Source: Anoplopoma fimbria (lineage: Eukaryota > Chordata > Actinopteri > Perciformes > Anoplopomatidae). Taken from it: DNA of 64,000 bases. The position numbers and the translations under genes were made by a program. Every line of letters begins with the position of its first letter. Position 1 is the stretch's first letter. The notes under the pieces are model-generated. The model ran no database searches, was not told the DNA's origin, and saw only the letters and a list, made by a program, of their open reading frames with translations. Location of the stretch: positions 21,038,707 to 21,102,706 of the forward strand of contig NC_072465.1 of NCBI RefSeq assembly GCF_027596085.1. The letters are read 5' to 3'. Of this stretch, positions 1 through 13,125 are shown piece after piece.

Positions 1-2219
1 AGAAACAAAAACTTACAGCGTTCATCTTGTTGTGAAGCCGGGTACATGCAACTTGGGGACGGTTTGAGTTTAAACAAATCAAACCACTTTAAATCCACCC
101 ATAGTCACTGTTTTTGTCTTTACACCATTTAAAAACATTGTGTAAATTACCCTGCTGTGATAATAAGTAACATATTGGCTGATATGCAGCCCCCTCAAGC
201 TCTTGCACACTTTTAATCATATCCTTTCCATTGTAAGCGGAATAACTGTTGGCACAAAAATCAAGATAATATACAAATACAACAGAAAGGAAAACAATAT
301 TAAAGTTGCATGTTTATTTCATCTTTGCTACTCTCCCAGATTGGAAAACTTAAACGGAAAACGTAGTTTACCTAAGCTTATATATGGTAAGGATTCTCAT
401 AGATCAATTCCTCCAGTGGGCCAATGGACTGCTTTACATCTGGTTGCTCCTCAGTGTAGTTTTCCTCTCTAGGCCGAGTGTGATAAGAGGAACTTGGCCG
501 GTGGGATTCTCTGACCTTTTGTACCTTTCCAGTGTATCTGAGGATGAGCACCCTCAGCTTCTCCAGCCCTCTTGGGCTCTGATAAGGTCCGACTTGGCAT
601 CGGGGGGGAAAGTTACCGAGGGATGGGCTGCTTTATCGGGCACCTTGTTGCGAAGATAACGAGACCCCCTCATGATTAGGAAGTGTCAGATCAGAGGATT
701 TCATGTGTTGGATTGCAGCCTCTTTTTCCTTAAACTACTCCTGGGATGGTTGCTCTGGAATGTCGCCTGGGAAGAAGAGGATTATGCATACTGGGAAATC
801 ATATGGAATTACAGGATTGGGCTCAGTGGTTTTGGCATAATGCTAAAATGGCTGTGTCGTTGAGAGAGAGAGAGAGGATGAAAGAAGGTAGGGAGAAAAT
901 AACTGTCAGAGAGAGAGAGGAGTGATTACATTTTTTCTCTGTTTTGTAGCTTTAGCTTTTTCATTTCCCACTTCTAGTTTAACCTGTGGGTCAAATAAGG
1001 CTTGAAGTGATAATGAATGTGGAAGTGGTTAGTCACATGATGAGGAAGTAGCCATGTCTTTTTATGGGACAGTTATTAGTTTTCTGAAAATTAAAGAATG
1101 GTAGAAGAGTTTCAGAGGACTGGCACATATTTGAATAAACCCCCTTTTTCTTGACAGCTTCACTATTTTGACAGTGAAACTCTGAATACTGAATTATATA
1201 ACTAAGCACAGAATTTTATTTTACTATGAAGAGACATGCCAGCAATTTGCTTTTTGACTTTTGATGAATTCTATGGCACAACGATTCCAATTGAGATACC
1301 TACATAAAAAGAAAACCACACTGTTAGTTCAAATGAATTATGGACATAAAAGTAGAGAGCAGATTCTATAACATTTCTCCTCGTGGAATATTAAATGATT
1401 AGGTTGAGGTATTTTTTGTACACAATAGATATTGGATTTTGAAGGTATACTGAAGTATGCACAGTGGTTGAATGCAGATAGCATGCATACTCCGTGGACT
1501 CAAACAGGAAAGAGCAATTTTCTTCTTGGATAATTGAAGACAGGACTAGAAGTCTGGTTCATGTAGCCAGTGTGGTGTCTTAGCTGTCGCTGCTGCTGAC
1601 ACAGTTAATGTCAAGTGCAGCTGAGAGCAGGACCTTTGATCTTGCGAAGCAAGCCTTTAAAGAGAATGTCAGACCCACTGGAGTGTACACGGCAACACTG
1701 ACGTGGGCGTTGTTTGTATTGTCTTTGCCGGACGTGCAGGCAAATATTTCTCAAAAAAGAATAGTTAATCAATATTGTAAATTGTAGTGATATGTGGACG
1801 AGGTTAAAAAAAAGACCATACAGTACTTTATTGTAAAGCAATGCAGTGCCACATCATCCTCAAAACTCACTCTAAAGTGGAATAAAAAACACAAAAAAAA
1901 ATACAATTTCATTAGATTGAGGGTTATAGCTGTAGGCTACATGGAAGCTAACACTCCATATGTATTATCAGTCGAAATTAAATAAATTTACATTAGCAAG
2001 AAACAAAACATATTCACTGCAGTTTTCCACAGACAAAACGTTTTTTCTCAAAGTCGCTACATTGTGATAAGAGTTCCTCCAGTGAACTTTCCGTTCAACT
2101 AAAAAAGATTAGAGCTGAAATTGAATGTATATTTAGCTTCAGTGTGACTTTACAATACATTCTCTGTCTCATCCTCTCCGATGATACACTGATACAATTA
2201 CTCAATCCTTAAATGAAAT
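1..2219. other. Non-coding stretch, nothing recognised
   Basis: AT-rich sequence without a recognisable exon. Open frames are short (under about 95 codons), lie in unrelated frames and show no domain motif. The only simple repeats are short GA runs near 863-876 and 908-920. The block at 384-860 is slightly more GC-rich but has no CpG cluster. It could be intron or intergenic DNA. Confidence 0.6.
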
Positions 2220-2521
2220 GTTCATTCATTCATTCACCATCGCAGGGTCGCTGGAGCCGATCTCAGCTGTCAATGGGCGAAGGCAGGGTACACCCTGGAC
2301 ATGTCGCCAGTCTGTCGCAGGGCTGACATATAGAGACAAACAACCATTCACACTCACATCCACACCTACGGGCAATTTTGAGTCTTCAATGAACCTAAGC
2401 TGCATGTCTTTGGACTGTGGGAGGAAGCCGGAGAACCCGGAGAGAACCCACGCTGACACGGGGAGAACATGCAAACTCCACACAGAAGGTTGTCTAGCCC
2501 GGGAATTGAACCCGGGCCCTT
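2220..2521 (-). mobile_element. tRNA-headed SINE with CR1/L2-like tail, 5'-truncated copy
   Basis: On the minus strand this copy matches the two better copies at 11407-11768 and 16516-16877 nearly base for base. Shared blocks include the one around 'tgtctttggactgtggga' and the one around 'caaacaaccattcacactca'. The tail-side end (left) is an ATTC-type tetranucleotide run at 2220-2236, and about 30 bp present next to the tail in the other copies is missing. At the head end the pol III B-box-like 'ggttcaattcc' survives (complement at 2502-2512), but homology stops about 10 bp later. The A-box part of the tRNA-like head is therefore gone. I found no clear target-site duplication. It is a dead, 5'-truncated copy; the exact family name is not assigned. 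Confidence 0.85.
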
Positions 2522-5219
2522 GTGAATTTGATAAACTCATCAACATTCATCCTGAATAAGTCATCATTTCTACAATAACGCCTGGGGTGAAAAGTCTATA
2601 CAAGGTAAGCCTTATTCTCATCTGGATACTAACAATCTTGAATAATAGATAATTGACTGGCCTCGGGGTTGGATGTCTGACACAGGAAATCCTCATTCTA
2701 GTCTTTTTTTTAAATAATCCATTGTCTTGACTCACACCTAAAGTGTTAACATGTTTCTGTGCCACACTCCTTTTATCCCACTCGAGTCCCACACACAGAC
2801 ACAAAAATACAACAGGCACATATTGTAAATGAGGTAAATGATCAGAAATCCCCTTCCCTTCATCTTCAGCAGCCCTCAAATCTGACATCTACAAGCCAGC
2901 CATGATCCTCTGACAGTAGCAATCACAGCCCATTGAAATTGTTCTTCTCAACAGAAAATGGCTGAATGCTGAAATCTATAAAAAGTGTTCATTGTTGTGG
3001 GCCTGCCATGATTGCCCGGGCTTTTATCTGTTATTCACCAGGTCATACTCTCCCACTCCCTCCTGCTTACTTCTACCAGGCTAAAGAGAGGCATAGAGCA
3101 TTATGTGTAATAGCAGCTCCTTTGTTGCATGTAGATAGCCCAAATATTATCAATACTAATTGTATCTGTTTGACAGAGACAGTTTCTCGCTGCCTCATAA
3201 TTTGACTGTTTACGGCTTTTGTCAGAAGAAACCAGGTAAAAATTGAGAAGACATTACAAAACAAAGATGGTCTTTCAATGGAGATAACTTATGTAGAAAA
3301 TAATCGTTCCATACTTTGTATTTAAGCATGTGTATACCCATCTCATATGGGGAAAAAAATCTTGATTTTACTTTTCTAAAAACTCCTTTCGAAAAGAAAT
3401 CCAAAATTACCAAGAGAACCTTTGAAGCTCTGTAAATTCTCAGGACATTTTACTGAGTTATGCAATTGATAAAGGTATCTTTTTTTTTATATAATAATAA
3501 TAATGATATCCATTGTCCATAAAAATAAGATAAAGTGTTTGGCATTTTAATGGGTAAAAAGATGTTCAGAAATTCATTTCAGCTTATTTACAGAAGCTAT
3601 TTTGTCATGTTCACAGTGGCTATGATCAAAGGAACCACTCGGTCTGTTCCACAGACATTAAAGGAAAATAAATGATTTACCTTTGCAAATGAAAAACCTC
3701 CTGGAGAGCCGCAACCGTGCGACTCGAGAATCCAACAATCGCACGTCGAGAAATATTGAGGCCATGGGGTTGTGTTAATAGTTTGCCAATAAGATTGGCC
3801 CACCGGTTTGATGAGTCCATTCAATTAGATTTCCACATCAAATGAAAATTCAGCAACACAGTAATTGGTTTGGTCATGCATCAATTTCACACATTGGCAA
3901 AACAGAAATAGTGACCGCTGCCAAACTTGAAAAACTGTACAATATTAAGTTCTGTTCTTTTGCGTAACATCAACAAGAAACCATTGCAGCCTGCCAGGAT
4001 AATGGAGCACTCATTTTGATGTGTGTAGAGGGTTATCGCTTCACATTTGGCCTCAGTTGGGGAGCTGAAACCCTGCAGGGCTGACAGGTAGTGTGCTGCG
4101 TTGACAGCCAATGACCTCCAAAACACCACATGTCTATCAGACCCCAGACCCTCCGGCCTGGTGGTTAAAGAGAAGATCCTGTCACTTGTGCAACTCCAAC
4201 AATAACTGCTGTCCATTAACAACAGCATGTCCTATCAAAGTGTCCTTGAGCAGAGCATTTGATTATCATCGACTCACTCCACAGGAGTCACTCTATCTGA
4301 GCATCAGCTGTAACTCCAATAAGTACAGGAAATGGAAATTACATTTTCTTAGAAGTTGGCTCCTGACCTCTCTTTCCCATGATTCTGTACAAGTTTATCA
4401 GACTCGCTTTAGGCAAACCTAACATCACCGTTCAAGGAATAAAAGCAAAAGCATTCCTGGAGTTTTGTCCCTACTCACCACCACTCTCTCACACGTACAA
4501 GCATATATATATATATATACGCATTCACACATACCCTGAGGCACAAATATATATAAGACATCTTCTTTAATTTCTCCATGAATATAAATATTCATGACTT
4601 ATTTTGCTACATTCATCCTTGGGTAAATTTGATTAAGATTTTAACATTGAACAAACATGATCAAGGCTGTGTTGCTGTGGTTTGACCAGATCTGTTTGAG
4701 CATGGCAACACAAACAAACAACCGCCAACTGTCATCAGATCAACCATTCCCCGACCAACCCCCTCCTACCTCAAACCCGTCAGAAGAGCACAGAAAAAAC
4801 AAAGCAGACATCAATCTATCAAAAGAGACAACTGAAGTTGTTTTTACTTTGGCAGAACATTTGTTTTTTTCATGTAGGAACCCATGAGTTATAGTAAGAA
4901 TCTGTTTAAGAAGTGGGTTTTCAGGGCCTTTAAAATAATTAGTAATTCACATTATTCTAGGTTTATAACCAGCTGTGACAGCATGGGACGGCTGGTAGTG
5001 TTTTCACCTTGTTAGTCTGTTTGTGTGTCATCATGTGGTCCTTGAGACATCTACTGTATTTGTAACACATCACATAAGAGGCTTTGAGTTCTTTGGCACG
5101 TGCTTATATGCCTGTCTGTCTGTCTTTCTGTCTGTGCACACTAAATACTGTTTTTTAATTGGATCATCTGTATCCTGTTCAAGAAATACTGTAAAACTCT
5201 CATGAAAGATCAAATTGAA
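2522..5219. other. Non-coding stretch, nothing recognised
   Basis: Unique-looking AT-rich sequence with no recognisable exon or long repeat. It holds a short ATA run near 3491-3505 and an AT dinucleotide run at about 4502-4520. The open frames here (up to 113 codons) overlap each other on both strands and show no family motif. Confidence 0.55.
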
Positions 5220-5432
5220 TGAACAGTTTGACATTTTAGAAAATATACTTACTAACTCTTCTCATCTTGAGTTAGGTGAGAAGATCCTACAATTTCCACA
5301 GATGGCCAAATATGAAGTTACTCCCAGCAGCCAGTTAGCATTACTTAGCACAAAACCTGGCAACAGCCAACCTAGGGTCTGTCCAAAAGGAAACAAAATC
5401 CTCATAGCAGCTTTAGAGGTGCATGATAATCC
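5220..5432 (+). repeat. Dispersed teleost repeat, copy A (diverged)
   Basis: This segment shares an ordered series of motifs with 12745-13125 and 46341-46440: 'gagttaggtgagaagatc', a block ending 'cagcagccagttagca', 'ttagcacaaaacctgg', and 'gtctgtccaaaaggaaac'. The same order occurs in a repeat I recall from many teleost genomes. It has no coding capacity and I see no clear terminal repeats, so I leave the class open (SINE or MITE). The copy is old, with many substitutions and gaps relative to the other two. Confidence 0.6.
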
Positions 5433-7299
5433 ATGCTCTACCTGCAGTGCCAGCATTAATGCTGGACATCCATTTTGCTATGATTTCAGCCAAGGCTGTT
5501 TTTAACTTCAATGTCTAAAGTTTTATTTCACGCAACTTGCACCAGCTGCAGGACAAGTTTCAAAGATAATCTACAATCTTCAATTTGGGTGTGATGCTAT
5601 AGCTTTGAGGGAGGATGGTGGAAGGGTTGAGACGTGGAGAAAAAGAGAGAAGAAAGAGAGAGAGAGAGAGGCACAACCTCTGTCAAGCTGGCCAGAAAAA
5701 AAAATGGCAGCCTGTTTGATTTCTTCCCATAGTCTCTTTGGGGCCTGAGTCACTTCCCCGCTGAGCCTCACCACTACTGCTCTTTGAAGTGTGCAGCCGG
5801 GACGTTCACGCACACACAATTCTGTGCTACTCATGTCGAGAAACACACAAGGGTTCATGTCATGCATGCATATGCGCACACAGACATGGAGGATACCTAC
5901 CATATATGCAGGTTGCATACATAAGTCCATCGAGTAGACACAGCATAGCCATGCACAGACACACTTCTTAAGAAAAACTAGTGAATTATGAACCCAGTGT
6001 GATGGCTTCTGCAGTTAAATTATTCTACTTTTGGTTAAGTAACAGTCAAATAACATCAAGGCCACTGCAGATGACAAGAACGGCCTCTCCAACTCGAACC
6101 ACATTTTGTGTCTCAGTGGTTTTTTACTAATGATTCTCGTCTTTCATACTTTCATACTGCGTGCTGGAAATGGATCACACCAATTCATTAGATGCTGTTT
6201 GTGGAGAGAGACAAAATAACCTAATTACATTTGTTGGGTATTACAAGGGGTATCATTTCCTTTCATACAATACTCCTCATGAATGCTGGTACAATCAGCG
6301 GGCCGGTCAAGTTTCTCAGTGCAACACCTCCACAGTACGTCTGATGATATCCGATCTATTCGGGAACACTCATCACAAGTGTGTGTCACATTCACGTCTC
6401 ATGTCTGGGTCTGGGGAGAAAATGAAATGAGCCCTCTATCCTTAAACCCTTTCTACTTCCCCCTCCATCAGTGCCTGCTGTAAACAACAGTGTTAGTGTA
6501 GTCTTCAAATGCATAGTCATCATGCCTGCTTAACCAATCAGTTCCAGCCCGGACGATAAGGGAAGGTCCACAGGATGAGGTTCATCCTAAAAATGAATTC
6601 CGTGTTCATTGATAAACCTCCCTTGTAGCTCGGAGTCTCATGGCGCCTGCCTCCCTTCATGTGGACCTTCCTGGCAATCTGAAAATTTAAATTGGTTCTG
6701 CACCAGTCATAGTCAGTCTATCCTTGTGCTCATCACTCACACTGGTGTAATATATTGCAGATAGTGGAGATGGACTAGATTATGTTTGGCAGCCTCAGTG
6801 ATATGTGTGTATGTCCATACAGTGTGACTGCAAGCAGTGTGTGTGTGTTTGAGGGATGATAATATAGCGTTTCATTTATTAAGCATGTTCATGAGGTGTG
6901 TCATCTGTACAGCAAAGGTCAAGCAAGGTGAATTTAACTGCTGAAGTAAATAATCCCTCCCGCAGCCAGACCTCATATAATATGATGTGCGATCCAGTAT
7001 ATTGAAATTGCCTACAGGAATGCAGTCTTCAGAAATTGGCCATCTGCCGTCAATAGTTAATAGTTAATAGTTTGTTTTAGGAAGTCAGGCATTTTTTTTT
7101 TGTTGTTTATAGTTTAAAGTCTTAGTGTTTTGATCCACACTGCCAACATAAGGCATGACTAAGTTGGTCTAAAAGTGCTACGCCAGTCTAATCAAATGCA
7201 AACCCCTGTTAATGACAGGGTAGGTCCCTGTGGTACACAACTGATTAGAATGTTGGTAACCCTCCTGCACTAACATGCCTTAGTTTTCTTAATGCTTTT
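5433..7299. other. Non-coding stretch with short GA tract
   Basis: No exon or long mobile element recognised. A purine tract of GA repeats lies at about 5645-5671. Around 7058-7075 the unit 'atagtta' is repeated about three times. Otherwise the sequence looks unique. Confidence 0.55.
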
Positions 7300-8082
7300 G
7301 ACTTTTGGTCCACGGTGACGTTTTGACCGTCACACATTCTATTCATAGTTTAGTTAGCATGGTTGCCAGTACATTAGTTTCTCTTTGTAGTGCAGGCATT
7401 TAGTAAACTTATGTGTAGTTGTCCTTTAGTTTGTCTTAAGTTGCGTTTTTCCTGAAGTTTTTCAAATTTCTATTTTGTTTTAGTTACCAGCGCTGATGGA
7501 TTAGCTGCTTGTTGCCACTGCTGGAAGGGCCTCTCATCAGTCATGAGCAAAAGATGCACCCCCTAAAGCAAAGATTGGGATTCTAGTTTAAAGATTTTGC
7601 TTATTTCTTTAAAGCATATTTTTTGAATAACTATATATATATTTGTTTAAGTTAATTGTTTAATTATCTCAACTGAAAGACTTCTTGTCCTGTTCTGTTT
7701 TATTTGTTGTTTAGTAAGTGTTTATCTTGTGTTACCTCTTTTGTCTCTACATTGGTCTGATCAGCCGTTATATATGTCCCCTTGTTCCATTTGTTCTGTT
7801 TGGTCTGCTCAGCTCTGTTAAATTTATGTCAAGCTGTCATACTCTGAGTTTGGCTATCCTTGGTTGATCAGAACTTTTGTTTCTTGTTTTGTAAATCACT
7901 TTCTTCATATTTGGGAAAAAACAAACCAACACTCTTTTTGAAAAATCCATCTGTGACCCTTTATGCCTGCCAGCTCTGACCCTCCCAGGCACATGTATCT
8001 CTCTGAGTTGTACAAGAAAGATCCAAATAAACAATCTGTGGTTCAGTTCATTTTGTCCTGCCCAATGAAAAACAAGATACAT
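7300..8082 (+). repeat. Possible retroelement 3' region (tentative)
   Basis: A T-rich, pyrimidine-biased segment with many 'tttgttctgtttggtctg'-like stretches. It ends in a C-rich patch and an AATAAA-type signal ('ccaaataaacaat', near 8024). The overall texture resembles the 3' portions of fish LTR or other retroelements, but I see no protein motif and no matching second copy in this window. It could equally be the AT-rich 3' part of an unrelated sequence. Low confidence. Confidence 0.25.
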
Positions 8083-11000
8083 AGTTGCCTTTTAGTTCAC
8101 AGGCTTTTTTTTTTTACAAAGTATCAAAAGCTGTAAGCATGAGGTCATATGGAATTAAATTCATTGACTGGACAGTTTTGGTGACTGTCATCCTGCAGGG
8201 TTCAAGAGCTCATGGAGAAACAAGTGATTATGATCATTATCAGTTGAAGCGACAACTCAAACCTTATTTTATGAATAATGACAAACAAGTAGAAAGAGGA
8301 CGAAAAGGAAGTGTCATTCAGCGTAAAAGTATGGGAGAATAGTGACTGTGTGGTCATTATGTGTCACTAAAGACACATGCTCTGCTTGAGCTCCTTTTCT
8401 CTGTTGGATTCATCAGGAAAATTTGCTATCAAGTGCTTAGAGGCATATGTGTTATTATGGTAAAACCAAATAATTATCATGTGTCACTTGCACGAGCCAC
8501 TTATGAGATTGCTTCTCGACAGTTCATGGCCAAAAGATTAGATTTTAAGCTGCCACAAAAGCCTTTGGCTGTTCTGTTTTAAGCAAACCAAGACTCATCT
8601 TTTTAGGCGAGTTTGAATAACAGCTTCACACCAGCTCAAATTAACTGAAATAATCTGGCAAACACGCCATCTTGTTTTTAACCAAACCAAACCGAAGCCA
8701 GGTGTGGAAGAGCCCTTGTTTTGGAACTGGGTCAACAGTTTATACATGGCCAAGTCTCTCAGAGTTAAGACATGTACCATCTGTGGTTCCATAATTGATC
8801 CCTACAGACAGTAATAAATCAGAACATATGATCTTGTACTATTTTACCCATACCTCAGACATGTTTACTGTCAATATAATCATTTCACACCCAACTACAG
8901 AATTACCACTTTCATCATATTGCAGAGTGTGAGCTGTTGATTCACGTGAGGATGAGAACATCTGTCCGACTCAATATATTTAATTACATTTTTGTAGTTT
9001 GCAATAACTACTGTAAAGCAGCTCCTATACAGTGACAGATGTGATGTGTTCTCCAGTAACATGATAATGATATTTATCCAATACAGAGTACATACGTGGG
9101 TCGACACAGGTGGTTCTGTATGCGATTAGATGAACGTGCAACTTCACTGAACAAGTTTTAATATTGTCTTTACTGATCCACTGCTGGCTGTTTGCAGTTC
9201 CACTGGCCCAGAGAAGTAGATCACATAGCTCCGAACAGCTGAACCGAGTACAAAGGAATTCAACACAACAACAGATGTGAATAAATTGTAAATCACCATA
9301 ATCGTGTTCCAGGAGGCCCCAAGAAATGGATGATGTCATTAGGGGCACAGCCGGTACCTGGTCCCAGAACAGCCTCTCAGGTGGAATGTTCTGCAGTCCC
9401 ACTATTCCCCTGTCGAAAGGTAATATAGAGTCTAATATCCACTCTCTTCTCGGAGGGGGGTGGAGGCTGCTTTCTCGTTGAATAATTGAGACCCAGATAA
9501 AAGACCAATGGTTTTGTGTTAGACGGCAGCGTGGCCTCATTGGCTCTCACTCTCCTTTAAAAGCTGTTTCTACACCTTACACTTTCTACGTTTTCCTTCT
9601 CAGTCTCTGTCTGACCTCTTGCCTGATGCACACAAGCTGTTTTGGGGGAATAATTGTCTTCATAAATAATTAGGTGTGGTTGTTTCCCCTGCTAATAGCC
9701 TCCCCACCGTTTGGATATGGGTGTTTGAAGTTAAGACTGTGCTCTGAAAGATAAACTGAGGTAATGTCTAGGTTAAAGCAATACAACCTCGTCTGTTACC
9801 CCTAAAGGTGGAGATACGGCCTTACTTCCAATTGCTAGCCAGCAGATGTTATCGTCAAGCCAACATACACATTCACATTCACACTGCCCAGCTCTTCTAC
9901 CTGATAATAGAATCGCTTAATGCTCCCTTCACCACTGTATTCCCTGCAAACAGGCAGGTCAGTGCACCAACATCTCGCAGTAAAGAGATTAGAAACGTTA
10001 GTCCTGTACCACTACATCCTCTTGTGTTAAGGGAGTCCTTTCAACCCCCAAGCTGTAAACCAGACCTTTAATGATTGGTCCACGAGATCTAATCCAACAT
10101 GCATAAGTGGAAATGAGGATCAGAGGCACATGTTCTTTGATTTCTCCCTTCCTTTCTAGACTATCCAAGTGTTGTGTTGGCATACTCTACAGTACAGTCA
10201 TTATACTCTTTATATTTTTGAAAGAGAAACACAGGGAGTAAAAAACAATGTTAAGAATCAATAATAATGATGATAAAATAACATTAATAATAATAATAAT
10301 AACAATTATTAGTATTACAAATTGTGTGTTGTTTTCAAATTGCTTTGAGAGATTGTTTGACATGATCAGCAGTTTATTTGTGATTTCTTACCAATTTCTC
10401 TGTACAGTCACAACAGTACTACTACGTAGTGAAAATGAGGCATGCACAATAATTGGTTCCATCTTGAGTCTGATGAGTACTGACTTAGAAAGGTCACTGG
10501 TCTTGATGCATTGAATAGGCTATGATGACGTGAGCCATGATGAATAGAAATGGTCTTGGGTTTCTCTTTTCTCTTCCGTACAGTCTTTTTTTTTTCTGAA
10601 TTTCACAAAATGCCATTGGATAAGAAGTTGCCTATAGGCCATAGTTGTGTGTAGTACGTGGTGTCACACTTCTTGTCACTCTATTGTTTGCCTCTCCTTA
10701 GATTCAACTCTGGATGCCTGGATCATGCTGCCTGCTAGCCCTCGGATGACTCCCCTGCTGTCTGATAAAAGGAGTGGACCAGTCCTACAAGCATCTTGAA
10801 ATTGCACATCAACACTGAAGCAGAGAGAGAGAAGGCAGTGTGAAGATAATCACAATAGGCTATTCTTCTTGAAGAGGCCCAGGTTGTCAGTGAATGCAAC
10901 AGACTACATGTTCTGTGAACCAGTGCTCGTCTGCACAGTAGTTTGGGAGAGGTATGCTGGGGAGCTTACATCCAAAGTGGTGCAGGCAGGTGGGATGTAT

Positions 11001-11393
11001 GAAAAACAAGCAGGAAAAAAAGGTTGGCTTTGCTGTGGGGCTGAGCTTTAACACAGTGTTGGAGAGGAGCATGAGGACAAAACTGAACTCCATTGGAGAT
11101 AACACATCCCACCCGGTGCTGTGCTGCAGCTAGAGCACCTTCAGCCTCACATTTTCAGATTTTGCAGTGATTTATACCCAGATGTCCCCAGCTGGCGGGG
11201 TGCCTGCCAGTGTGTGCATGAACAACCATGGACTGTCTTCAGATTTGTAGGTGTTATACCAATCCTTGTGGCATTTTCCTGCCCAGCATATATTTTAATA
11301 TATTACGGATCATCAGAGCTTTTAGCACATTTCCGAAACCAATGCCTTACAGTCTGGCTGAACTTATATAAATAAAATCAACTGGGTCATTTT
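8083..11393. other. Non-coding stretch, nothing recognised
   Basis: No exon, RNA gene or mobile element recognised. The longest open frame of the window lies here (9025-9540, minus, 171 codons). It has unremarkable composition, no domain motif and no supporting splice context, so I treat it as chance. A short AAT trinucleotide run occurs at about 10285-10300. Confidence 0.55.
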
Positions 11394-11781
11394 CTTAAAT
11401 AAATATCCATCCATCCATTTTCCATAACCTGCTTATCCAGTTAAGGGCTCGCAGGGGTGCTGGAGCCTATCTCAGCTGTCAATGGGCGAAGGCAGGGTTC
11501 ACCCTGGACAGGTCGCCAGTCTGTCGCAGGGCTGACATATATAGACAAACAACCATTCACACTCACATCCACACCTACGGGCAATTTAGAGTCTTCAATG
11601 CACCTTAGCTGCATGTCTTTGGACTGTGGGAGGAAGCCGGAGAACCCGGAGAGAACCCACGCTGACACGGGGAGAACATGCAAACTCCACACAGAAGGTT
11701 GTCTGGCCCGGGAATTGAACCCTCTTGCTGTGAGGCGACAGTGCTAACCACTACACCACCGTGCAGCCCTTAAATAAATAT
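11394..11781 (-). mobile_element. Full-length tRNA-headed SINE with CR1/L2-like tail and 13-bp TSD
   Basis: The element spans 11407-11768 and is flanked by a perfect 13-bp duplication, 'cttaaataaatat', at 11394-11406 and 11769-11781. Read on the minus strand it starts 'ggctgcacggtggtgtagtg'. It has a tRNA-like A-box region ('gtgtagtggttagcac') and a B-box ('ggttcaattcc', complement at 11711-11721). The body is conserved with the other copies, and the 3' end reads 'ggataagcaggttatgg' followed by TGGA repeats. The tail type matches CR1/L2-clade LINE 3' ends, which suggests mobilisation by such a LINE (inference). It encodes no protein; open frames across it are artefacts. Confidence 0.93.
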
Positions 11782-12744
11782 ATTTTTTTAAAATCCCCTT
11801 AACAGAGACTCTGTATTAGTCAACCTTTTTGCCTAATGTTGTTTTCAAAGTGTTTTTTAATGCAAACTATTGGCTTAATGAATTCCTCTATTGTACTATG
11901 TTTACATCAAAAGTTCTGGCTCACTGCCAACAGCTCATATAGTGAGGCCAAAAGTATTAACCGCCAGACCCCCTTGGGCTAAACCTTTCAGAATGTCCAA
12001 AGCCTTTTTTAAACAGCTGTGCAGAATGCTGCATCAATATTTATTTATCCTTTGTGAAATGTGTATTCACTGTTAAGAAGGCTTTTCATATGTGATGTCA
12101 ATTATTTTTTTCTTATACATTTCATCATTTTAAACATCCCCCATACCTTCAGTATAAAGATTTTAAAACATTAATAAAATCAGCTATTTGCATCAGTGGA
12201 TGTTCAGAAGTGTTTTGGTTTAAAAACCAGGCCATAAACCAACACAACATTTTGTATTATGTAAATGTTGTAATGTGTGATTAAATTATTCAAGAGGAGT
12301 ACTGAACCTAGCTGGCGTTCACAAATATAACTTGTCTTTTTGATGGTAGAGACCTTGGACAATGACTAGTATGCTGCAGCTACAGTATACGGTGGTTAAT
12401 CAAAGCTTTTGGAAAAGTGAGCATTGAACAATGGAAACCACCTACGCTTGCTTTTCAAAGAGAGACCACCGAAAGGACATTAATAATTGCCGACAATTAT
12501 GATTGGGTTCAGTGAGTTTTCTAAGTGAATGAGAGTGGTTTTTTTCCTAGACATTTGTGAAGGCAGTGAAAAGAGAGCTTAACAGAAATAAACACTTCTG
12601 CTAATAGCGATTGGTTATGTCTTCTTTTCCTCTTGAATCAATGACATTTTTCAACACAACATGTTCAATGCACTCTGTACTCAAACTCAAAAGTGAGTTG
12701 GTGACAATATACTAATATGCAGCAAATTATAATCTCGTATACAC
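11782..12744. other. Non-coding stretch, nothing recognised
   Basis: AT-rich unique-looking sequence between the SINE and the next dispersed repeat. It has no exon-like reading frame, simple repeat array or recognisable element. Confidence 0.55.
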
Positions 12745-13125
12745 TTATTTTATCATCTGCAATGTTTCTTGCTGAGAGTCAGATGAGAAGATCACTAACC
12801 ACTCTTCGTTTGTAACGCCAGCCAGCAGCAGGCGAGCTTAGCAAAATGACTCGCAACAGCAGGACACAGCTAGCCTTGCTCTTCTCTATCCATTTAAGAT
12901 GCACCTATCACCACCTCTAAAGCACACTAATTAAAAGATTGTAACTCGTCTGTTTAATCCGTATATAAAGCAAAGTATAAAAACCCTTTTTCGATTATTT
13001 CACGGGTTGCGTGAATGAGTATTCCTGGAGTCTTGTTGTCACCATGAGGTTGGCAGGCTGCCATCGGAGCCTCTAGGAGGTCACTACCACCGGACAAGAA
13101 ATGGACTTGAAGTAGAATCTTCTCC
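12745..13125 (+). repeat. Dispersed teleost repeat, copy B (longest copy)
   Basis: The most complete of three related segments in the window. In order it contains 'tttcttgctgagagtcagat', 'gatgagaagatcactaac', 'ccagccagcagcagg', 'acagctagccttgctct', 'caccacctctaaagcaca', 'actcgtctgtttaatccg', and a 3' part with 'cctggagtcttgttg'. The copies at 5220-5432 and 46341-46440 share subsets of these in the same order. No coding potential; class uncertain. Confidence 0.7.

Noticed and set aside
2218..2559. Open frames of over 100 codons on both strands
   Set aside because: They lie inside a SINE; similar frames occur at 11441-11747 and 16463-16777 because the repeat is shared.
9025..9540. Longest open frame of the window, 171 codons on the minus strand
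   Set aside because: No domain, repeat-family or signal motif; no splice context; length is within chance expectation for 64 kb read in six frames.
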